A program made the translations under genes and the position numbers. From Chryseobacterium sp. LJ668 (GTDB taxonomy: Bacteria; Bacteroidota; Bacteroidia; Flavobacteriales; Weeksellaceae), in contig NZ_CP080443.1 in the NCBI RefSeq assembly GCF_019613955.1, forward strand, positions 1,736,001 through 1,800,000: a DNA stretch of 64,000 nucleotides. Direction: 5' to 3'. The number at the start of each line of letters is the position of its first letter. The first letter of the stretch is position 1. The notes beneath the pieces are model-generated. The model was given only the letters and a program-made list of their open reading frames with translations, was not told the DNA's origin and ran no database searches. This document shows positions 61,146 through 64,000 of this stretch, one piece after another.

Positions 61146-61490
61146 ATGTTAGAAGTCGGTGAAAGACCTTGGGGAAAATATTTTGTTTTGGCTGATGAGC
61201 CTCACTATAAATTAAAAAGGATTGAAGTAAATCCCGGACAAAAATTATCGTATCAATACCATCACAAAAGACAAGAACAATGGACGATCATTGAAGGAGA
61301 TGCCACCATTGTACTTGATGACAAGGAGATCTCTTTATCTTACGGTGAAAGTATTTTCATTCCTTTAGGTGCCAAACACCGCATCATGAATTTATCTGAA
61401 AAGCCGGTTGTGTTCATTGAAGTACAGACCGGAACTTATTTTGGTGAGGATGATATTGTGAGGTTGGAGGATGAGTATGATAGGAGGTAA
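61146..61490 (+). CDS. Stand-alone phosphomannose isomerase type II cupin
   Basis: A 114-residue single-domain cupin. WGKYFVLADEPHYKLKRIEV and YQYHHKRQEQW match the C-terminal cupin of type II phosphomannose isomerase / mannose-1-phosphate guanylyltransferase. The metal ligands are plausibly H39, H40 (or one of them), E44 and H78. It probably converts fructose-6-phosphate to mannose-6-phosphate or a related sugar step. It lies first in a rightward polysaccharide set. TATTTTTG at 61119-61126 is a possible -7 element. Confidence 0.85.
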   Translation: MLEVGERPWGKYFVLADEPHYKLKRIEVNPGQKLSYQYHHKRQEQWTIIEGDATIVLDDKEISLSYGESIFIPLGAKHRIMNLSEKPVVFIEVQTGTYFGEDDIVRLEDEYDRR

Positions 61491-61493
61491 TTT

Positions 61494-62873
61494 ATGGAGG
61501 TTCTCAAAAAGAATATCCGAAAATTAAATAAAATATCTGTATTTCTTTATGGATATTTTATTCTAGGAGCATTACTATCGATATTTATAGGGTCAAACAC
61601 AAAGCTTAGTTTTTTACCTATTATATCTTTTGTTTTGTTTCTGATAGTTTTTTCTTTTTCGGAAACAAGATATTCTTTAAGTGAGGATTTTACGCTTACA
61701 AAATATATATATATCTTCTGTTTTATCAATATTTTCATTTTTCTTACGGGAAAGATAGAAAATGAAAGTAAATTATTTTTAACATTAAAAAATTATATTG
61801 GCTTCAATTTAAAAATTTTTTTTCTCATTATCAACGGAATATTTCTAATTCTTAGTTTCTATAAAAAAAGAAAAATATTGGCAAATATATATTTGGTGTG
61901 TTTCATATTATTTTCGTTAATCGTTCCTTTTTTATATCCAGAGCCTTTTATTGATTTGTTTATTATTCTTAAACAGTCAATAAATGATTTAGTACATTCG
62001 AAAAATCCATATGAAAGAGTTTATTCTGATATTTATGGTGGAACTTATAATTATGCTTATGGAAAACAGGATATAAAATTAGTTTATTGGCCAATAAATA
62101 TTTACTTGCTAACACCGTTTCAAATAATTTTTGGAGATTTACGCTATGGTAATATATTTTATCTTATTTCGGGATGTTTAATTTTATTTCTTGCTTTGAA
62201 AAGAGATTTGAAGATTTTAAGTATTAGTATAATGTTGGTTTTTACTTGTCCTTACACTTTTTACATGATAAAATATTCTTGGATTGACAGCTTATCATTT
62301 CCTTTTTTCTGTTTGTTTTTTGTATCAATCATTTATAGAAAAAAAGCTCTCAGTTTTGTCTTTTTAGGAATTATCATGTCTATGAAACTTTACTTCTTGC
62401 CATTGTTGCCATTGGTAGTGGTGTATTATCATAGAGAGTTATCTCTTGCTGAATATTTCAAATATATATTTCTGACTTTTCTATCATTTTTCATTTGTTT
62501 TTTACCTTTTTTGATTATCGATAGTAAAAGTTTATTGTATAGTATTGATTATTTTAAAAATTCTAATCCTAGATATGATTCTCTTTCAATAACAGGATAT
62601 TTATTTAATAAAGGAATAGATGTATCTAATTTTGCCAATTATTTAACTTTTGTTGCTTTGGCTATTATATATTATATATTTTATAAAAACAGAAATTTTA
62701 CACCCCTTTCATTAATAAAATATTTTGTATTGGTTTTGTTCTCGATATTTATATTATCAAAACAAGCTTTTGGCAACTATTATTACAATATCGTATTGCT
62801 ATCAATTTGCTACATTATAATCTATATTTATTCATTTAAAGAAAAATCAAAAATTTTATCATATGGAGTGTAA
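61494..62873 (+). CDS. Polytopic membrane protein, possible GT-C-type glycosyltransferase
   Basis: A 459-residue protein with about 10-12 membrane helices. The loop after the first third (about 160-205; KNPYERVYSDIYGGTYNYAYG) is a long extracytoplasmic loop with acidic and aromatic residues, as in GT-C lipid-linked-sugar transferases (such as GT87/DUF2029). That is a structural resemblance only. It begins three bases after the cupin gene ends and is very AT-rich. Confidence 0.62.
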   Translation: MEVLKKNIRKLNKISVFLYGYFILGALLSIFIGSNTKLSFLPIISFVLFLIVFSFSETRYSLSEDFTLTKYIYIFCFINIFIFLTGKIENESKLFLTLKNYIGFNLKIFFLIINGIFLILSFYKKRKILANIYLVCFILFSLIVPFLYPEPFIDLFIILKQSINDLVHSKNPYERVYSDIYGGTYNYAYGKQDIKLVYWPINIYLLTPFQIIFGDLRYGNIFYLISGCLILFLALKRDLKILSISIMLVFTCPYTFYMIKYSWIDSLSFPFFCLFFVSIIYRKKALSFVFLGIIMSMKLYFLPLLPLVVVYYHRELSLAEYFKYIFLTFLSFFICFLPFLIIDSKSLLYSIDYFKNSNPRYDSLSITGYLFNKGIDVSNFANYLTFVALAIIYYIFYKNRNFTPLSLIKYFVLVLFSIFILSKQAFGNYYYNIVLLSICYIIIYIYSFKEKSKILSYGV

Positions 62874-63675
62874 AATATGTAAAAAACCATCTCATGAAAT
62901 TTTTGAGAAAACTGTTTTAACGAAATATCGTGTAAATTATTATCAATGTTCAAATTGTGGTTTTATACAAACCGATGAACCTTTTTGGTTAAAAGAAGCA
63001 TACGAAAATGCTATAACATCCCTAGATATTGGTATTTTAAATCGTAACGATTTTCTTAAGGAAAATGTAAGCAAAATGATAGATTGTCTATTTCCAGAAG
63101 CGCAGTTTTTTTTAGATTTTGCAGGTGGGTATGGTCTTTTTGTAAGAGCAATGAGGGATAAGGGATATAATTTTTATAGACAGGATTTTTACTGTGAAAA
63201 TTTGTTTTCCAAACATTTTGATATTGAAGACCTGAAAGAATCAAATTTTGATTTAGTTACAGCTTTCGAAGTATTTGAGCATTTAGAAAATCCACTCTTG
63301 GAAATTGAAAATATTTTAAAATATTCTCAACATCTCATTTTTTCGACAGACATAATTCCCCAAACAGCATCCCAAATTGAAAATTGGGTATATATTGCTC
63401 CCGAAACCGGACAACATATTGCTTTTTATTCTGAAAAATCTCTGAATATCATTGCTGAAAATTTTGGAAAAAAATATTATAGAAAAAATAATATTCATAT
63501 TTTCACTCCGAAAGTTTTAACTCAAGAACAGACTGATTTTGCCTTGAAAGATATCAAAACATACAAATATTTTTTCGGGTTAAAAGAAAAAGAAATTAAA
63601 AAATTTGATATTTATAGAGAGTCTTATCAGGAAAGAGATTATCTATTCATTAAAGATTTATTAAATTCAAAATAA
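62863..63675 (+). CDS. Class I SAM-dependent methyltransferase with zinc finger
   Basis: A 270-residue protein. An N-terminal four-cysteine zinc-binding part (C3, C6, C29, C32) is followed by a methyltransferase domain (FLDFAGGYGLFVRAM is the SAM-binding motif; FDLVTAFEVFEHLENPL is motif II-like). This layout resembles sugar C-methyltransferases and related enzymes of polysaccharide loci. It overlaps the upstream gene by 11 bases. Confidence 0.8.
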   Translation: MECKICKKPSHEIFEKTVLTKYRVNYYQCSNCGFIQTDEPFWLKEAYENAITSLDIGILNRNDFLKENVSKMIDCLFPEAQFFLDFAGGYGLFVRAMRDKGYNFYRQDFYCENLFSKHFDIEDLKESNFDLVTAFEVFEHLENPLLEIENILKYSQHLIFSTDIIPQTASQIENWVYIAPETGQHIAFYSEKSLNIIAENFGKKYYRKNNIHIFTPKVLTQEQTDFALKDIKTYKYFFGLKEKEIKKFDIYRESYQERDYLFIKDLLNSK

Positions 63676-63691
63676 TTATTAAAAGTTTTTA

Positions 63692-64000
63692 ATGGATAAA
63701 ATAAAATTAATTTTCGATGTTGAAATAATGGGTAATTCATATAAACAAAATCAAACGGGTATTTACCGAGTTGCGTATGAATTATTTAGTAGGTTTTATA
63801 AGAATAGAGATATTGATTTGGTTTCTGCTAATCATAATTATACTGATAGTAAAGATACTAAATCGAAAATAAGGGAATTTCTATCTGAAAATGGTTTAGA
63901 AGCCGATTTGATCTGTAATAGTGAAAGAAAAAAGTTTGTACCTTTTAGAAAAGAAAAGCCTTTCAGATATTTGTATAAAAAATTGGGTCTTTCTGATTTT
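63692..64000 (+). CDS. Glycosyltransferase, GT4-like, partial
   Basis: An open frame of 103 codons runs from ATG 63692 to the end of the window with no stop. The start (KLIFDVEIMGN, then TGIYRVAYELFSRF) fits the N-terminus of a GT-B glycosyltransferase of the GT4 type. Its C-terminal half and the active-site residues lie beyond the window, so the call rests on the N-terminal pattern and its neighbours. Confidence 0.6.
   Translation, partial: MDKIKLIFDVEIMGNSYKQNQTGIYRVAYELFSRFYKNRDIDLVSANHNYTDSKDTKSKIREFLSENGLEADLICNSERKKFVPFRKEKPFRYLYKKLGLSDF

Noticed and set aside
61482..61487. A perfect AGGAGG six bases before the ATG of the polytopic membrane gene.
   Set aside because: It encodes the last two Arg codons of the preceding gene, and the 16S 3' end has lost CCUCC, so it cannot act as a normal ribosome site.

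Overview
The window comes from a Bacteroidota genome of the Chryseobacterium type (Flavobacteriales, Weeksellaceae). The 16S gene reads like Chryseobacterium, promoters follow the Bacteroidota TTG / TAnnTTTG pattern, several secreted proteins carry type IX secretion (T9SS) sorting domains, and families such as DUF4407, DUF3667, DUF4252 and the alternate GlmU-like transferase are typical of the phylum. The start of the last gene is present but its end lies beyond base 64000. Layout: 1-5730 is a complete rRNA operon (three tandem promoters, 16S, tRNA-Ile(GAT), tRNA-Ala(TGC), 23S, 5S, terminator). The 16S 3' end has lost the CCUCC anti-Shine-Dalgarno core (it reads UCUCA). 5731-6278 has no gene. 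6279-12624 is a leftward run: Omp85-like barrel, SDR, small secreted protein, aroA, MazG-like protein, small membrane protein, beta-helix lipoprotein. 12894-25248 is mostly rightward: bL31, GlmU-like transferase, an ECF sigma / anti-sigma / DUF4252 envelope module, guaB, and two T9SS-type metalloproteases (M43 and M64 families), with KTSC, DUF4407 and ruvC genes on the other strand. 25298-36534 is mixed: LigT-like protein, a PadR-regulated membrane gene with a decayed neighbour, serine hydrolase, Dph6-like ATPase, the large fused mutase IcmF, DUF3667. 36818-38634 is the rplM-rpsI-rpsB ribosomal cluster. 38708-57499 is the most unusual part: between rpsB and a displaced, inverted tsf lie trmB, DUF6759-like paralogues and four tandem giant T9SS type B surface proteins (943-1380 residues) built from shared modules. 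57557-60069 holds accA and gltX. From 60144 onward is a surface-polysaccharide locus (GT2, PMI-type cupin, polytopic membrane protein, methyltransferase, start of a GT4-like gene), increasingly AT-rich and probably acquired. How it works together: the envelope dominates. An Omp85 barrel, many lipoproteins, T9SS proteases and adhesin-like giants are cell-surface products; the sigma/anti-sigma/GIN-domain operon and the PadR module look like envelope-responsive switches; the right end makes surface glycans. No CRISPR array, insertion sequence or prophage was seen.
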